64,000 nt of DNA from positions 62,001-126,000 of the forward strand of contig NZ_BAWJ01000009.1 of assembly GCF_000586475.1 (NCBI RefSeq). The letters are read 5' to 3'. A program made the translations under genes and the position numbers. Under the pieces are notes generated by a model that did not search any database, was not told where the DNA came from, and saw nothing but the letters and a program-made list of their open reading frames with translations. This DNA comes from Psychrobacter sp. JCM 18903. Lineage in GTDB: Bacteria; Pseudomonadota; Gammaproteobacteria; Pseudomonadales; Moraxellaceae. Shown here one piece after another: positions 31,054-41,045 of the stretch (positions within the stretch are counted from its first letter, which is position 1; each line of letters starts with the position of its first letter).

Positions 31054-31214
31054 AAATGATGGTTTTATGACATTAACGATGAATCGAATCGTTGCAGTCA
31101 GTTATTGATGAGGTAGCGTCGTAACAAGGCTGTTAATATTGTTGTCATCAGCTTTAGACGTATCGGCATCATATTTAGATGCCATTTCTATTTTATTCAT
31201 GAATAAGGATTGTT

Positions 31215-32027
31215 ATGAACGCGATTGCCACTTACCAATATGAAACCTTACAAGTTAGTATGACCGACAATATACTCACGGTAACCTTGAATCGCCCACA
31301 CAAAAAAAATGCCATGAGCTTTAAAGTGGTGAAAGAATTGATTGCCGTCGCAGAACGCATTGGTAAAGACAAAACGATACGTGCGGTGATTCTAAACGGT
31401 GCTGAAGGCACGTTTTGTGCAGGCATAGACTTAGGTGATTTGAATCATCCAAAAAATCAAGCGTTCGCCGTTTGGGAGCTGGTAAAGCCATGGCAGAGCT
31501 CGTTCCAGCGTGTTTGTCTGGTATGGCGCGATGTGCCTGTACCGGTCATTGCCGTACTAGAAGGCTATTGTATTGGTGCAGGTCTTCAGCTAGCGCTGGC
31601 TTGCGATGTGCGTATCAGTCATCCAGATTGCAAACTGTCTATTATGGAAGCTAAGTGGGGGCTTGTACCAGACATGGGTTTGACGCAATCGGCGTTTGGC
31701 GTGGTACGTGAAGATGTGCTAAAAGAGCTTGCCATGAGTGCGCGTATCGTAACTGCCAGTGAGGGCAAAGCATTGGGTCTTGTCAGCCATTGCAATGAAG
31801 CGCCACTTGAGCAGGCGCAAAAGCTCGCTGCCGAATTTGCAGAGCGCTCTCCTGATGCGGTGTTGGCGAGTAAGCGTGTGGTCAATGCTATGTTCCAGCA
31901 GCCAGCCACTACTTTATATAAAGAAAAAGTATGGCAGCTTAAAATGATGCTCGGTCGTAATCGCAAGCTTGCTTTAAGAAAAGCCAAGCAAGCCAGTACG
32001 GCATTTGGCAAGCGCCAGTTCCGCTAA
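31215..32027 (+). CDS. Enoyl-CoA hydratase/isomerase family protein
   Basis: A 270-residue crotonase-fold protein. The oxyanion-hole segments are GAEGTFCAGIDLGDL and EGYCIGAGLQLALACDVRI. The EAKWGLVPDMG segment carries the acidic residue used by hydratases, so the enzyme is probably active on an acyl-CoA. Substrate and reaction (hydration, isomerisation or other) cannot be decided from sequence alone. ATG 31215 has AAGGA 6-10 nt upstream. It stands alone between gacS and an efflux gene, with no other beta-oxidation gene nearby. Confidence 0.85.
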   Translation: MNAIATYQYETLQVSMTDNILTVTLNRPHKKNAMSFKVVKELIAVAERIGKDKTIRAVILNGAEGTFCAGIDLGDLNHPKNQAFAVWELVKPWQSSFQRVCLVWRDVPVPVIAVLEGYCIGAGLQLALACDVRISHPDCKLSIMEAKWGLVPDMGLTQSAFGVVREDVLKELAMSARIVTASEGKALGLVSHCNEAPLEQAQKLAAEFAERSPDAVLASKRVVNAMFQQPATTLYKEKVWQLKMMLGRNRKLALRKAKQASTAFGKRQFR

Positions 32028-32344
32028 ATATCTTTTACTAATTATGCCGCTACGCTAACGCTCAGACCTATTTTGACAAATTATTGTGATTATTTTTAGT
32101 TGTGATTGTTTGTTTTATTCACGTCATACCTCTATTGAAATGTGAGGGGATAGTACGATATATCACTATCCACTTGCGCCGCTGTATGCAAATGTGCACT
32201 AATGGTAGCAATGACCCTTGTTTTCAGTATTGAGTAAAGACTAAATATTAAAGACAATGGAAGCCTGAATAATACAATAACAATCACTAGAGTGTATTGA
32301 ACCTTTATAAAAATTCAATACACTCTATATAAAATGGTCTGAAT
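32028..32344. other. Intergenic region upstream of the Bcr/CflA gene
   Basis: 317 bp. Apart from the inverted repeat at 32288-32327 I see no gene or terminator. Confidence 0.5.
32288..32327 (+). promoter_or_regulatory. 14-bp perfect inverted repeat before the efflux gene
   Basis: TAGAGTGTATTGAA (32288-32301) and TTCAATACACTCTA (32314-32327) around a 12-nt spacer, ending 17 bp before ATG 32345. The length and symmetry suggest an operator or a 5'-UTR hairpin that covers the ribosome-binding region. It has no T-run, so it is not an intrinsic terminator. Confidence 0.6.
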
Positions 32345-33603
32345 ATGTCTGCTCCAAAATCCTCTCTACCCAATCGACCCGTTGCTTCTGAGCGCGTACG
32401 CTCTGCTGATTTGCCTGTTGCATGGATTATGATGCTTGGACTTATCGTGCAGTGGGGCCATTGTCTATTGATATGTATCTGCCTGCATTACCATCTATGG
32501 CAGATGACTTTGGCGTATCTACAGCCTTTATGGCCAATTCTGTTCCTGCCTATTTTTTAGGCTTGGTATTTGGCCAGCTATTTTATGGTCCATTTAGTGA
32601 TCGTGTCGGTCGTGTTAAGCCTTTATATATCGGTATGACACTATATGTCATCGCCTCCATTGTTTGTGCGACTACTAATAACGAGTATGTATTGTTTGTT
32701 GGACGGACGATGCAAGCGCTTGGTGCCTGTGTCGGCGCGGTGGTCACTCGTGCCGCGATTCGCGATCGATTGACTGCTAAGCAAACCGCAAAAGCCTTTT
32801 CTATTATGATTTTGGTGATGGGTTTAGCGCCGATATTAGCCCCATCGCTTGGTGCGCTATTTCTACAGTTTTTTAGCTGGCACTCTATTTTTTGGTTTTT
32901 GGCTGCTTTTGGCACGTTGAATTTATTGCTCACAAAGTTTTTCTTCTTTGAAACGTTGACGGAAGAAAATCGTAATGTACGTCCTGCAAGAGAAGTACTG
33001 AGTCAGTACTGGGACTTATTAAAAGACCCGACGTTCAATTATCCAGCGATTGGTGGCGGCCTGCTGATGGGGGCGATGTTTGTTTATATCAGTTCAGCCT
33101 CTGAGCTGATTATGGATACCTATGGGGTATCCGCCACCCACTTTGCTTGGTTATTTGGGATGAATGCTGCTGGTTTTGTGGGTTTGACTCAGCTGAATCA
33201 GTGGCTCACCAATCGCTTTCGTATTTTGAGTATTTTGCGCTTTGGTGCGATGATGCAGGTTATTTCTGCAGGCGTGCTATTTGTAATAGGTCTATTTTTG
33301 GGTACTGATGCTTGGCTTCCACTGGTGCTGGCTTGTATTTTCTTCTGTATCGCAGGCTTAGGTCTTACTCAGCCAAATGCTTCTGCTATTGCGCTGGCCT
33401 TTCAAAAACGCCGAGCGGGCATGGCAAGTGCGCTACAAGGCTCGCTCATGTTTTCAGTCGGTATCTTTGGTGGATTATTATTAAACCTATTTCCAGTTAA
33501 TCCCGTACTCAAAATTGGTATTGCGATGTTCGCGTTAATGAGTCTTGGCTGTTTTTTAATTTGGCAGATAGATCGTAATTTAAATCTGGACGATGCGGAG
33601 TAA
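32345..33603 (+). CDS. Bcr/CflA-type MFS drug efflux transporter (frameshifted)
   Basis: A 12-TM major facilitator of the Bcr/CflA group, which exports drugs such as bicyclomycin or chloramphenicol in relatives. The TM1 signature reads LIVAVGPLSIDMYLPALP once one G is restored near 32448 (GTGCAGTGG for GTGGCAGTGG). The loop 2-3 motif GPFSDRVGRVKPLYIG is diagnostic of MFS, and the antiporter-type segment MILVMGLAPILAPSLG follows. The C-terminal half is intact and ends at 33603. Substrates are unknown. The large inverted repeat just upstream suggests dedicated regulation. Confidence 0.88.
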
Positions 33604-33959
33604 GCCAGAAGCTTTATAGTTTTTTGCACTAGAATCTTAAAAGGCATTCTTACATTAATTATGTAGGGATGCTTTTTTTGTACTTTTTATTTTATTTTTT
33701 GCATAAGACTGCGCATAAAACAAGGACATATTACAAGTTTTCAGTCATATAGATAGACTTATGTATGCCCTTAATATCCTTTATTTGCCATATATAACAA
33801 ATTGTACGTAATAACTAAACATAATTATTGCAATCATAAAGTTAGGCAAGTATTATCAAACGTAACTTTCTGTAAGTAAGTATTGTGAAGATATTACCTA
33901 ACCTTGCTAGATTGTCATTAATTAATATGTACAACCACGTGAAGCTTTAAGGGTAAATT
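33604..33959. other. Intergenic region between the efflux gene and the signalling cassette
   Basis: This contains the efflux-gene terminator (33639-33679), then about 280 bp of AT-rich sequence expected to hold the promoter of the signalling cassette. No clear consensus promoter is visible. AAGGG precedes ATG 33960. Confidence 0.5.
33639..33679 (+). terminator. Rho-independent terminator of the Bcr/CflA gene
   Basis: A stem of about 15 bp, including a few G-U pairs (33640-33654 with 33660-33674), a 5-nt loop and seven T. Confidence 0.75.
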
Positions 33960-34843
33960 ATGATGCAGTTATATCGAGTGTTACCAATTGTATTGAGTGT
34001 TGGCCTGTTTGGCTGCGGTAACTCTTCCACTCAAGAAAATGCCAATTCGACTGGTACGCCAGTAACAGAAAACAAAGATAATTTTGTCAGTAATTTGCCT
34101 GATACGGCACCAACATTAAAGGTCGCTATGACGGGTGATTTACCACCTTTCTCGTTTCAAGATGACTATGGCAATATGCAGGGCACGGACGTTGATTCCA
34201 TTAGAGCTATCGGCGAGGAGCAAGGCTTTAAGGTCGAGTTTTATAAAGAAACTTGGCAAGATATGTTCGATAGTGTGGAGTCAGGAAAACGTGATTTAGC
34301 TATTTCTGGTATCTCTTATAAAGATGATCGCGCAGTAAGATACGGTCTATCAACGCCTTACTTTTTTAACCCAGCTACCATCATGTACTTGGAAGGTAAG
34401 TTTGATATCAAAGGCTTAAACGATATAAAGGGTCTAAAACTGGTACGTTGGCAGGTTCTAAAGAAGAAGATACTCTGAAACAGATGGGTAGCTCGGTTGA
34501 GTTGGTTTCAAGATCTACTGCATTTTTGGCTTATCAGGACTTAGTACAAGGTAAGACTGATGTTTTCTTATATGACATGCCAGTGCTGCAGTACATCATA
34601 AAAGGTTATCCAGAACATAAAGTGAAGATTGTACCTTATGAAGCGGCAGACGCACCTTCAGCGCAACAAGTCGTATTAATGGCAAAAGAAAATACTCAGT
34701 TGATTAATACGGTTAATGAGGGTATTGCTAAATTGAAAGAAAAAGGGACATTTAAGGAAATTGAAGAGCGCTGGTTAGGTGAGGCTGTACCTGCATCTGC
34801 TGATAAGAGCAATTCTGATACTAATACTACGCAATTGAACTAA
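33960..34843 (+). CDS. Family 3 extracellular solute-binding lipoprotein (frameshifted)
   Basis: A periplasmic amino-acid-type binding protein anchored as a lipoprotein (lipobox LFGC near residue 20). The core LKVAMTGDLPPFSFQDDYGN ... GTDVDSIRAIGEEQGFKVEF and the second lobe KTDVFLYDMPVLQYIIKG match the family 3 fold. A frame break near 34448 is fixed by one base, joining LKLV to LAGSKEEDTLKQMGSSVEL. No ABC permease or ATPase gene follows. Instead it is 12 bp upstream of a membrane kinase, so it more likely presents a ligand to that sensor than feeds an importer. Confidence 0.85.
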
Positions 34844-34855
34844 GGAATTCTGAAG

Positions 34856-37065
34856 ATGGCAACCACTCCCAATGTTGACAATAAGCGCTATCAAGGTCTG
34901 ATCATTTCAATTGCACTATTTTTATCGCTCATCGGTGCCTTGTTAGCCTTTACGTTCTATACCTCAAACTTATTAGAAAGAAATACTGCGTTAATTGACC
35001 AAACCAACCAAGTCGCTAATAGCGCGCAGGCGGTAATTAAAGATTTATTTGACTTAGATAATAGCTATGGCGAAGATACGAACTCTCCACATATTCAGCG
35101 CGTTTTGGAGCGTTTGGAGGAAAATACGGCGTTGATTACCAGCTCTATTGCTGCTATTGAGCAAGGTGCAACGATCACTGACGTTGATGGCAAAACTTAT
35201 GATCTGCCAAAGATTGACAGTAACGCACAAGTAAACATTACCGCGGCTAATGAGCAGTGGAAAGCGTTAGAGCCTAAGATTCAAGCATATCTCAAAGATG
35301 CTGATAATATTATGGTTTCCTCTGAAGATGATCTGACCCAAGCCGTTGAGCAAGCCAAGACATCAAGTCTATTGATTAACGATTCGTTAGACAATTTGAC
35401 CAAAGATGTTTTCAATAGTGCCGAACGCCAAGCGACGACCATTCGTCTTATTCAGGTACTTGGTGTTGCCGCCATCTTTACCTACTTTCTAATCTTTGTA
35501 TTCTTCTTTGTACGTCGTTTACGTGAAACCGATGCTGAAGCGTTCGCTGCTCGTCGCGAGACGCAAGAGATTATGGAAACGGTAAATACGGGTCTATTCT
35601 TGCTTGATAAAGACTTGAATATTGGTCAGCAGCATTCTCGCGCACTGAATGATATTATCGGTGAGGACAGATTGTCAGGAGAGAACTTTACTAACGTTTT
35701 ACGTGGGCGTATTTCTGATAAAGATCTGAAAACCACACAGCAATTTATTGAGCAGCTTTACAATCCACGCGTTAAAGAAAAATTGGTAGATTCTCTCAAT
35801 CCACTGCACAAAGTTATGCTACACAACAACGCTGGTGATAAAGCACAGAATAATCGCTTCTTAGACTTCAAGTTCTCACGTGTTTATGACAACAAAGACA
35901 TTGCCCGTATTTTGGTCAACGTCAACGATGTATCAGATGCCGTATATTTAGAGCAGCGTCTAGAAAAAGAGCGTTCGCAAAACGACATGCAGATTGAGAT
36001 GCTCACCACTATCTTGAATGTAAATCCTAAAATTATTAATGAGTTTATTGATAATACGCAGATGCACATTGAGAAAATGAACAATATCTTGAAAAATCCT
36101 GGTAGCTCACAATACGAGCTTGAGGCAAACTAAAAGCCATTTACCGCGAAATGCATAGCTTAAAAGGTGAAGCTTCTGCGCTAAAACTGCATAGTTTTAC
36201 CAAGATTGCCTCAGATGCGGAAGACAAACTGCACGCATTGCAAAACCAAGGTCAATTATCTGGTAACGATTTCTTGCCATTGGCCGTACATTTGGATGAC
36301 TTATTAAGCCTATCAAATACCATCGCAACCTTGGGCGAGCGTATTAACCGTTCAGCACCAGCGACTGCACCAACTGCAAATGGGTTAGATGATAATATTG
36401 CTCAAAACAGTATGTCAAAAACGGTGGCGACTGACAGTCAGATATCAAATCCTTCAATCAGTAGCATGAATACTGATATTGGTCAGGATATTGACCTAGA
36501 TAATGACGCAACTGATGATCATCTGTCTTTTTATAAAGCATTTGCAAAAGATATTGCCGCAAGACAAGGTAAGCAAGTAGAGCTAAAGAGTAATACACTG
36601 ATGCAAGCGGACATACCAGCGCATCTGGTAAAGCCGATTAAAGAGATTAGCATTCAGCTACTACGTAATGCCGTGGTTCATGGCATTGAAGCGCCAAGTG
36701 TTCGTCATTCGATTGGTAAGACTGCGGTTGGGACGATTGATTTAGAACTAAAAGACAACGGCTCAGATTTCATGCTGATGGTGCAAGATGATGGTCAAGG
36801 TATTGATTATGACAGCATTCGTGCCAAGTTAAGCAGTGACGGTCGTTTTAGTACAGAAGAAGCCAGTCAGCTCAGTCAAAGCGAGCTGCTCAAACAACTG
36901 TTTTCTTCGGGTTTCTCTACCAAAGAACATGCGGATGAAGATGGCGGACGCGGTGTCGGTCTCGATATCATTAAAGCAAAAGTAAAAGATTATGATGGCA
37001 AGCTTAACGTAAACAGCGAATTTGGTCAGATGACACGGTTTGTTATTACTTTACCAAAAGCTTAA
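34856..37065 (+). CDS. Membrane CheA-like histidine kinase with HPt and no CheW domain (frameshifted)
   Basis: Predicted order: TM1 (about residues 13-37), a periplasmic helical sensor of about 160 residues, TM2 (about 198-222), a PAS-like region (EIMETVNTGLFLLDKDLNI), an HPt domain (YREMHSLKGEASALKL, phospho-His at about residue 433) and a CheA-type ATPase (LLRNAVVHGIE, DDGQGIDY, GRGVGLDII). It ends at RFVITLPKA, so the CheW-like P5 domain of CheA is absent. The break at 36133 (GCAAACTA for GCAAAACTA) is one lost A; restoring it makes one protein of about 736 residues. It follows the binding lipoprotein by 12 bp and precedes a CheY-like gene. Autophosphorylation on the HPt histidine is inferred from the CheA family. 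Confidence 0.82.
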
Positions 37066-37127
37066 TTAGAAACAGCAGGTATATTGTCAAGGATGACAAG
37101 CACTTCATTAAAGGTAATAGATCAGTT

Positions 37128-37490
37128 ATGCATAAGTTAATGATTGTTGATGATTCAAATATTATTAGAAATCGTATTCAACGCGCGTACGATTCAGGGC
37201 AGTTTATGCTGGTTGCGACGGCAACCAGTGGCGTCCAAGCCATTGAAAAGTTCAATGTCCATCGTCCTGATGTAATCACTATGGACTTGACCATGCCACA
37301 AATGGACGGACTTGAATGCATTGAGAAAATCATTGCGATTGACCCTGAGGTACGAATTTTAGTGGTGTCAGCACTGTCTGATAAAGCCACTGGCATTGAA
37401 GCATTGTCGTTGGGTGCCAGCGGATTTTTGTGCAAGCCTTTTTCAGAAGATGAGCTTGTAGAGTCTTTGTATGAGCTAATGCAAGACTAA
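37128..37490 (+). CDS. CheY-like single-domain response regulator
   Basis: A 120-residue receiver domain with no output domain. The acidic pocket is D8/D9 (IVDDS), the phospho-acceptor is D53 (ITMDLTMP), the conserved switch Ser lies in VVSALSD, and the Lys lies in LCKPF. It is most likely phosphorylated by the CheA-like kinase 62 bp upstream and dephosphorylated by the CheX-like proteins just downstream. It is not the motor-binding CheY by context, since no flagellar or classical che gene is in the window. Its downstream target is unknown. Confidence 0.93.
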   Translation: MHKLMIVDDSNIIRNRIQRAYDSGQFMLVATATSGVQAIEKFNVHRPDVITMDLTMPQMDGLECIEKIIAIDPEVRILVVSALSDKATGIEALSLGASGFLCKPFSEDELVESLYELMQD

Positions 37491-37519
37491 ACCATTCAAC
37501 GACTTAAGTAGATGTCATT

Positions 37520-37969
37520 ATGAAAGAACAAAAGCTACAGATTTTTTTAAGTATTATTAGTAACTATTTTAATCAGTTTGGGGGCGAGGAGCTTGTCGCT
37601 GACACCCCATATCTGTTAGAGAATAAACAGCCAAAAGTCCATGATTATACAGGTGTGATCGGTATATCGGGTGGACAAAAAGGCGTGGTGTATTTTTCCG
37701 CAACCCGTCAGTTATTGTCCGCTATACTGGATAGCATGGGTGAAACGGATAAAAGCGATGAGAATTATATCGATTTGGCTGGTGAAGTGGCCAATACCAT
37801 CGCTGGTAACGCGCGTAAAGAGTTTGGCTCAGAGTTCCATATTTCTGTGCCGTTTGTATTTAAAGGCTCTCCACAAAGTATTGTGTTGCCGAATGATGAG
37901 CGTTCTTTTATCATTCCCATCACTTGGAACTCGCAGATAGGCGAGATTGTGGTCTGTTTGCAGGATTAA
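37520..37969 (+). CDS. CheX-like phosphatase domain protein, copy 1
   Basis: A 149-residue protein of the CheC/CheX/FliY fold. The catalytic signature is intact: D85-x3-E89-x2-N92 in DLAGEVAN, followed by NARKEFGSEF and a Pro-containing segment (ISVPFVF). In CheX this Glu/Asn pair drives dephosphorylation of CheY-P, which fits its place 29 bp after a CheY-like gene. It is strongly similar to the next gene, so the pair arose by tandem duplication. Targeting the neighbouring regulator is inferred. Confidence 0.82.
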   Translation: MKEQKLQIFLSIISNYFNQFGGEELVADTPYLLENKQPKVHDYTGVIGISGGQKGVVYFSATRQLLSAILDSMGETDKSDENYIDLAGEVANTIAGNARKEFGSEFHISVPFVFKGSPQSIVLPNDERSFIIPITWNSQIGEIVVCLQD

Positions 37970-38010
37970 CGTTGCTGCCACCGCGTCATAAAGATGGATA
38001 TTAATATATT

Positions 38011-38460
38011 ATGGTTAAAGTAGAAAAATTGGGTGTGTTTCTGAGCTCAATCAATGCATTTTTTGCACAAATTGATGGCTCGGAAGTATCCATTGATACC
38101 CCTTATTTAAATCATAACAAGAGTGCTGTTGGTTATGATTATAGCGGCGTTATCGAGATATCAGGGCCTCTTGAAGGCTGTGTGTATGTGAGTGCACCAA
38201 GCGTGATGTTACGAGAAGTCATAAAAGTGATGGGCGAGCCTGACTCATCGATCACGATGATGAAGGATCTGCTCGGTGAGATGGCCAACACTATCTCTGG
38301 TAATGCTCGTACTGAGTTTGGCTCAGAGTTTATTATCTCGCCGCCGCATATTGTTGAGAGCGCACCAAGCGTGTCTTATTTGCCAAAAGATCGTCAAAGT
38401 TACGTCACACCATTTACGTGGCGTGGGTATAAAGCGGTCATTGGTATCTGTATCGCTTAA
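38011..38460 (+). CDS. CheX-like phosphatase domain protein, copy 2
   Basis: The same length (149 residues) and fold as the preceding gene. It keeps the signature D86-x3-E90-x2-N93 (DLLGEMAN) and the block NARTEFGSEFIISPP. The N-terminal halves differ more than the catalytic helix. It starts 41 bp after copy 1 and is followed by an intrinsic terminator, so it closes the operon that begins with the binding lipoprotein. Whether it is a second phosphatase or a heterodimer partner of copy 1 cannot be told from sequence. Confidence 0.82.
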   Translation: MVKVEKLGVFLSSINAFFAQIDGSEVSIDTPYLNHNKSAVGYDYSGVIEISGPLEGCVYVSAPSVMLREVIKVMGEPDSSITMMKDLLGEMANTISGNARTEFGSEFIISPPHIVESAPSVSYLPKDRQSYVTPFTWRGYKAVIGICIA

Positions 38461-38822
38461 TCTACAGCTGCTCATTTATTCAGTATAAAGAACGACGTTA
38501 ATGCGTCGTTTTTTTATGCGTTATCATCCACTTAAACAGCATAATAGCGCTAGCAGTCGCTAAGCATTATGTGATAAAATACAGCCCAGCTATTTTTTAT
38601 CACATCGTATTTTTACGTTCAAATGATAGCTCAATTTTTTAGACCAACCCATCAACCAATGACACACACATCATGGCAAAAAATTGCTGGGTGTTTGGCG
38701 ACTTGATTAATTTGCAAAAAAGTTAGTGCTGCCACAATAAGCATTAACCGTTAGCAGATGCGTGTCGCTAGATAGGCAGTTTTTGTGATGTGGAGGCATA
38801 ACCCAACCAATAGGAATTTCAC
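38461..38822. other. Intergenic region before rpsB, with terminator and leader
   Basis: After the terminator at 38491-38515 lies about 300 bp of leader. It contains GTGATAAAATA (38571-38581) facing TTTTATCAC (38595-38603), a near-palindrome that may be part of the rpsB promoter or an S2-responsive leader. No gene is visible. Confidence 0.5.
38491..38515 (+). terminator. Terminator of the signalling cassette
   Basis: AACGACG, a 6-nt loop, CGTCGTT and a T-run, 30 bp after the second CheX stop. Confidence 0.8.
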
Positions 38823-39617
38823 ATGTCTACAAAGAATCCAACCAAAATCGAAATGCGCGACTTACTACAAGCCGGCGCTCACTTTGGTCACCAAACACGT
38901 TTTGGAATCCAAAAATGGGACCATACATCTTTGGTGCCCGTAACAAGATTCACATCATTAACCTTGAGCACACAGTAAAAGCGTTTAACGAAGCATTGAC
39001 TTACGTTAACGGCTTAGCTGCTAAGAAAAACAAAGTATTGTTCGTAGGTACTAAACGCGCAGCAAGCGGTATCATCGCTGAGCAAGCAGCACGCGCTGGC
39101 ATGCCATACGTTGACCATCGCTGGTTAGGTGGTATGTTGACCAACTGGAAAACACTTCGCCAGTCAATCAACCGTCTAAAAGAGCTAGAAAAACAAGCAG
39201 AAGACGGTACTTTCGCCAAGCTTACTAAGCGCGAAGCGTTAGAGCGTACTCGCGATATGGAAAAACTTGAGCGTTCACTAGGCGGTATTAAAGATATGGG
39301 CGGCCTACCTGATGCAATCTTCGTTGTAGACGTAGATCATGAAGCGATTGCTATCAAAGAAGCTAAAAATCTAGGTATCCCAGTTATCGGTATCGTTGAT
39401 ACTAACTCTAGCCAGATAACGTTGATACATCATCCCAGCAAACGATGATGCTATCCGTGCTGTGACCTTGTATGTGACTTCTATGGCTGATGCGATTATC
39501 GCTGGTAAAGAATACGCACAGACTCAAGCGGGCGGCAAAGCTGAGCAAGAAGCACCTGCTACTGAAGAAGCACCAGTTGAAGCCAAAGCAGAAGAAGCGG
39601 CGACTCCAGCAGAATAA
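38823..39617 (+). CDS. rpsB: 30S ribosomal protein S2 (frameshifted)
   Basis: S2 is an essential small-subunit protein. The N-terminus [20 protein letters not shown] and body ([39 protein letters not shown]) are canonical. The C-terminus is an Ala/Glu-rich tail. Three bases are missing. One T is lost from the run at 38900-38903 (should read TRFWNPKMG). Near 39413 (AGCCAGAT for AGCCCAGAT) and near 39425 (GATACATC for GATTACATC) two more are lost, which together should read SSPDNVDYIIPAND. All three lie in short homopolymers, and the gene cannot be dispensable, so this is sequence error. AGGA precedes ATG 38823. Confidence 0.96.
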
Positions 39618-39949
39618 TTGGCTGACCCAAAAGGTTTAACTTTGTAAGGATAGCTTGATAGTCACACTATCTGCATCCATGTAAAGTTATTAACAGCGTA
39701 TAAGCTCACAATAGGCATGATGTAGTTTTACTCGTCATGCCTTATTGTTGATGGAACACTCGTTAATAAGCGAGTATTATCGCTTATAGTTAGACTCGTG
39801 ATGCACAATATCTGTCATTACAATGTTGTCTGTTATCACGATCAACCATGAGTGCTTTCATTACTATAAGAGCGATATAGTACCAATAGATAGCAAAGAT
39901 ATATCTCATAGAAATTAAGCACTCCCATACATAATAAAAGGTAACTCTT
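39618..39949. other. rpsB-tsf intergenic region with two hairpins
   Basis: 332 bp without a gene. It holds a near-perfect 12-bp hairpin (39709-39720 with 39735-39747, one bulge) and an 8-bp perfect hairpin ATAAGCGA/TCGCTTAT (39766-39787). Neither ends in a T-run, so they may be partial attenuators or processing sites between S2 and EF-Ts. Confidence 0.55.
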
Positions 39950-40833
39950 ATGTCAGAAGTAAAAGTATCTGCCAAAATGGTAAAAGAATTGCGTGACCGT
40001 ACTGGTCTTGGCATGATGGAATGTAAAAAAGCGTTAGAAGAGTCAAACGGCGATGTAGAAACTGCCATTGATAACCTACGTAAATCTGGTCAAGCCAAAG
40101 CAGCTAAAAAAGCGGGTAACATTGCAGCTGATGGCGCTATTATCATCGCTCAAGGCGACAACAAAGCATTCTTGTTAGAAGTAAACTGCCAAACTGACTT
40201 CGTTGCAAAAGACGAAAACTTTACGGCATTTGCAGAAGCAGTAGCGAACATTGCATTAGAAAACAATGTGACTGACGTAGCTGCTATCGCTGAATTGCCA
40301 TATGGCAATGGTCAGACTATTGAAGAAGCTCGTGTATCTTTGGTACAAAAAATCGGCGAAAACATCCAAGTACGCCGCGTTGAAGTATTGGAAGGTAGCA
40401 ACCTTGCTTCATACCGTCATGGTCTACGTATTGGGGTTGTGGTATCTTTTGAAGGCGGCAATGCAGAGACTGGCAAAAACCTTGCCATGCATATCGCTGC
40501 GTTTAACCCAGTTGCGGTTGATGACGAAAGTGTAGATGCTGATTTATTAGCACGCGAAAAAGACATCATCGAAGCAAAAGCTCGTGAGTCTGGCAAGCCT
40601 GATAACATCGTTGAAAAAATGATCGAAGGTGGCCTACGTAAGTACCTAGAAGAAGTGACTTTATTACGTCAGCCATACGTTATGGACAACGAGAAGAAGT
40701 TGGTGATGTACTAAAAGCTGAAGGCGTAAAAGTACTTGCTTTCAAACGTCTAGAAGTTGGTGAAGGCATCGAGAAAAAGCAAGAAGACTTTGCTGCTGAA
40801 GTTGCTGCAACACAAGCACTGGCTAACAAGTAA
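39950..40833 (+). CDS. tsf: Elongation factor Ts (frameshifted)
   Basis: EF-Ts recycles EF-Tu by nucleotide exchange. The N-terminal UBA-like domain ([21 protein letters not shown]) and core ([13 protein letters not shown]) are diagnostic. The frame breaks near 40697: the sequence runs into a stop at 40712, but one base in the GAGAAGAAGTTGG region restores [27 protein letters not shown] through to the stop at 40831-40833. It is essential, so the break is read as an error. AAGGTAA precedes the ATG. rpsB-tsf is the standard pair. Confidence 0.96.
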
Positions 40834-40975
40834 TTTTTAAATTTTGCTAAGAAGAAAGGTGAGTGCTAAGCTTTTTGGTCTGGTACTCACCGATCAGCTT
40901 TATTATTAATCTTGTATCGAACTCAAAAAATATGACAAGATAGATTATGAATGAATAGATAAAGCCTCTTAGCAC

Positions 40976-41012
40976 AAAAAAAGCCCGTTAATTATATTAA
41001 CGGGCTTTTTTA
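40976..41012. terminator. Terminator after tsf, shared with the convergent gene
   Basis: A 10-bp GC-containing stem (GCCCGTTAAT with ATTAACGGGC) flanked by A- and T-runs, able to act in both directions. Confidence 0.88.
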
Positions 41013-41045
41013 CGTTTGGATTCTACTGTTCATGCAGTTTTCATT

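Noticed and set aside
33960..34843. Part of an amino-acid ABC importer
   Set aside because: No permease or ATPase gene follows; the next genes are signalling proteins at operon spacing.
37128..37490. Flagellar CheY
   Set aside because: No flagellar or classical chemotaxis gene is in the window, and the genus suggested is non-motile.
38461..38822. A small RNA or riboswitch upstream of rpsB
   Set aside because: Only a near-palindrome is visible; no conserved riboswitch core can be recognised by eye.
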